Made by a program: the position numbers and the translations under genes | Notes under the pieces: model-generated | The model's database searches: none | What the model saw: the letters and a program-made list of their open reading frames with translations, nothing else | Told to the model about the DNA's origin: nothing | Shown here: positions 5,675 to 6,468 of the stretch, piece by piece | Position numbering within the stretch: the first letter of the stretch is position 1 | How the letters are laid out: every line of letters begins with the position of its first letter | DNA from: Chitinophaga pinensis | Lineage (GTDB): Bacteria > Bacteroidota > Bacteroidia > AKYH767-A > OLB10 | Direction of reading: 5' to 3' | Length of the DNA: 6,468 nucleotides | Assembly: GCA_945872015.1 (NCBI GenBank) | Contig: CAMBYJ010000102.1 | Location: forward strand, 1 to 6,468

Positions 5675-6468
5675 ATGTATCAAAACCCTCTTCAAATCCC
5701 CCTTCAAAAAGTAATCTTCCCTGATTCTGAAATCAGTAATGTTTCTGTATTGCGACTTGATGCGATTGATCGGTATTTGGGAGGAAATAAATATTTCAAA
5801 CTGCTGTTTATTATCGATGAAATAAAAAAAGAAAATCATCAAACCATTATTACATTTGGAGGAGCGTATTCTAATCACCTGGCGGCGTTTGCTTCACTTC
5901 GAGAATTATTTCCAACTAAAAATTTCATAGCCATTATCCGTGGCGATGAGTCCATGGTTGAAAAGAGTCTAACGCTAGCGAGGTTACGTAGTTTAAATAT
6001 CGATATCCAATTTTGGCATGCAGGACTTTATCGCGAACTATGTAATAATTTCAAGCATGATTATTTCAATCAGTTTTCTAATGCACTCATCCTTCCCGAA
6101 GGTGGCTCCAACCAATTAGCAGTGCAAGGTTGTCAGTCAATCTCCGATTATATTCCAGCAACATTCAATCATTTAGTATTGCCCATCGCAACAGGCGCAA
6201 CAATCGCGGGTATTATCCGCGGACAACAATCACATCAAACGGTGCACGGAATTGCTGTGCTAAAAGGAAAGGACTTTCTGCAAAAAAATATTGAAATGTT
6301 TTTATCCAGCGGAGAAAAAAGAACTACTTCAAATTATACTATACATGATGGTTATCATCACGGAGGTTATGCAAAAACAACAACATCGTTATTGCAATTT
6401 GTAAGTCAGTTTAACGAGGTAAACGATTTCGAAATTGAACTGATTTATTCAGGTAAGATGTTCTATGC
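5675..6468 (+). CDS. PLP-dependent ACC deaminase/D-cysteine desulfhydrase-like enzyme (3' end outside window)
   Basis: An open frame runs from ATG 5675 to the window edge without a stop: 264 complete codons of a family usually near 300 residues, so only the C-terminus is missing. It is a fold-type II PLP enzyme of the tryptophan synthase beta superfamily. Visible: LGGNKYFKL with the presumed PLP Schiff-base Lys39; FGGAYSNHLAA (61-71), the substrate and cofactor contact loop with Ser66-Asn67-His68; IIRGDE (88-92); PEGGSNQLAVQGC (141-153); and the presumed PLP-phosphate loop ATGATIAG (172-179). Relatives deaminate 1-aminocyclopropane-1-carboxylate or desulfhydrate D-cysteine, releasing ammonia and an oxo acid. 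The sequence does not settle which; most Bacteroidota members are annotated by similarity only. The phosphate loop reads TGAT where I would expect TGGT. It is divergent from the methyltransferase gene across 215 bp that contain the REP-like pair. Confidence 0.9.
   Translation, partial: MYQNPLQIPLQKVIFPDSEISNVSVLRLDAIDRYLGGNKYFKLLFIIDEIKKENHQTIITFGGAYSNHLAAFASLRELFPTKNFIAIIRGDESMVEKSLTLARLRSLNIDIQFWHAGLYRELCNNFKHDYFNQFSNALILPEGGSNQLAVQGCQSISDYIPATFNHLVLPIATGATIAGIIRGQQSHQTVHGIAVLKGKDFLQKNIEMFLSSGEKRTTSNYTIHDGYHHGGYAKTTTSLLQFVSQFNEVNDFEIELIYSGKMFY

Noticed and set aside
5428..5878. Two minus-strand open frames (5428-5676 and 5645-5878)
   Set aside because: They cross the REP-like hairpins and run antisense to the PLP enzyme gene, with no protein-like signature.

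Overview
The window looks like a piece of a Bacteroidota chromosome. The evidence is a secreted protein with a type IX secretion (T9SS) C-terminal sorting domain, a small DUF5522-type protein, AT-rich DNA, little sign of Shine-Dalgarno sequences, and a TAnnTTTG-type promoter (TACCTTTG) almost touching a start codon. Codon use and composition look uniform by eye. I see no insertion sequence, phage gene, CRISPR array, tRNA or rRNA.

Layout: (1) 82-2496, plus strand, encodes a large secreted multidomain protein. Its centre is a lysyl oxidase (LOX) domain that keeps the three copper-binding histidines and both residues (Lys and Tyr) that form the LTQ cofactor. It is flanked by a CUB-like N-terminal module, a Cys-rich GCMDSTACNF module, a dockerin-like calcium module, a His-rich linker, a cohesin-like beta domain and a T9SS sorting tail. 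(2) A symmetrical bidirectional terminator (2514-2547) separates it from the convergent urocanate hydratase gene hutU (2563-4245, minus). (3) The space upstream of hutU holds a compact, highly structured intergenic element (about 4262-4380). (4) Two more minus-strand genes follow: a 62-residue DUF5522-type Cys-rich protein and a class I SAM-dependent methyltransferase. Both have TACCTT-type promoter-like boxes exactly 4 bases before their ATG. (5) The divergent intergenic region 5460-5674 holds two inverted copies of a REP-like hairpin, with a shared core and compensatory stem changes. (6) From 5675 to the right edge is the start of a PLP-dependent ACC deaminase/D-cysteine desulfhydrase-like gene, cut by the window end.

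The genes do not form one obvious pathway. hutU acts in histidine catabolism but has no other hut gene beside it here. The methyltransferase and DUF5522 genes are co-oriented and 43 bp apart, and may be partly co-transcribed. The most notable items are the T9SS-exported bacterial lysyl oxidase, the covarying REP-like hairpin pair, the structured repeat upstream of hutU and the apparently leaderless promoters. None of these is proven to be undescribed; database searches would be needed.
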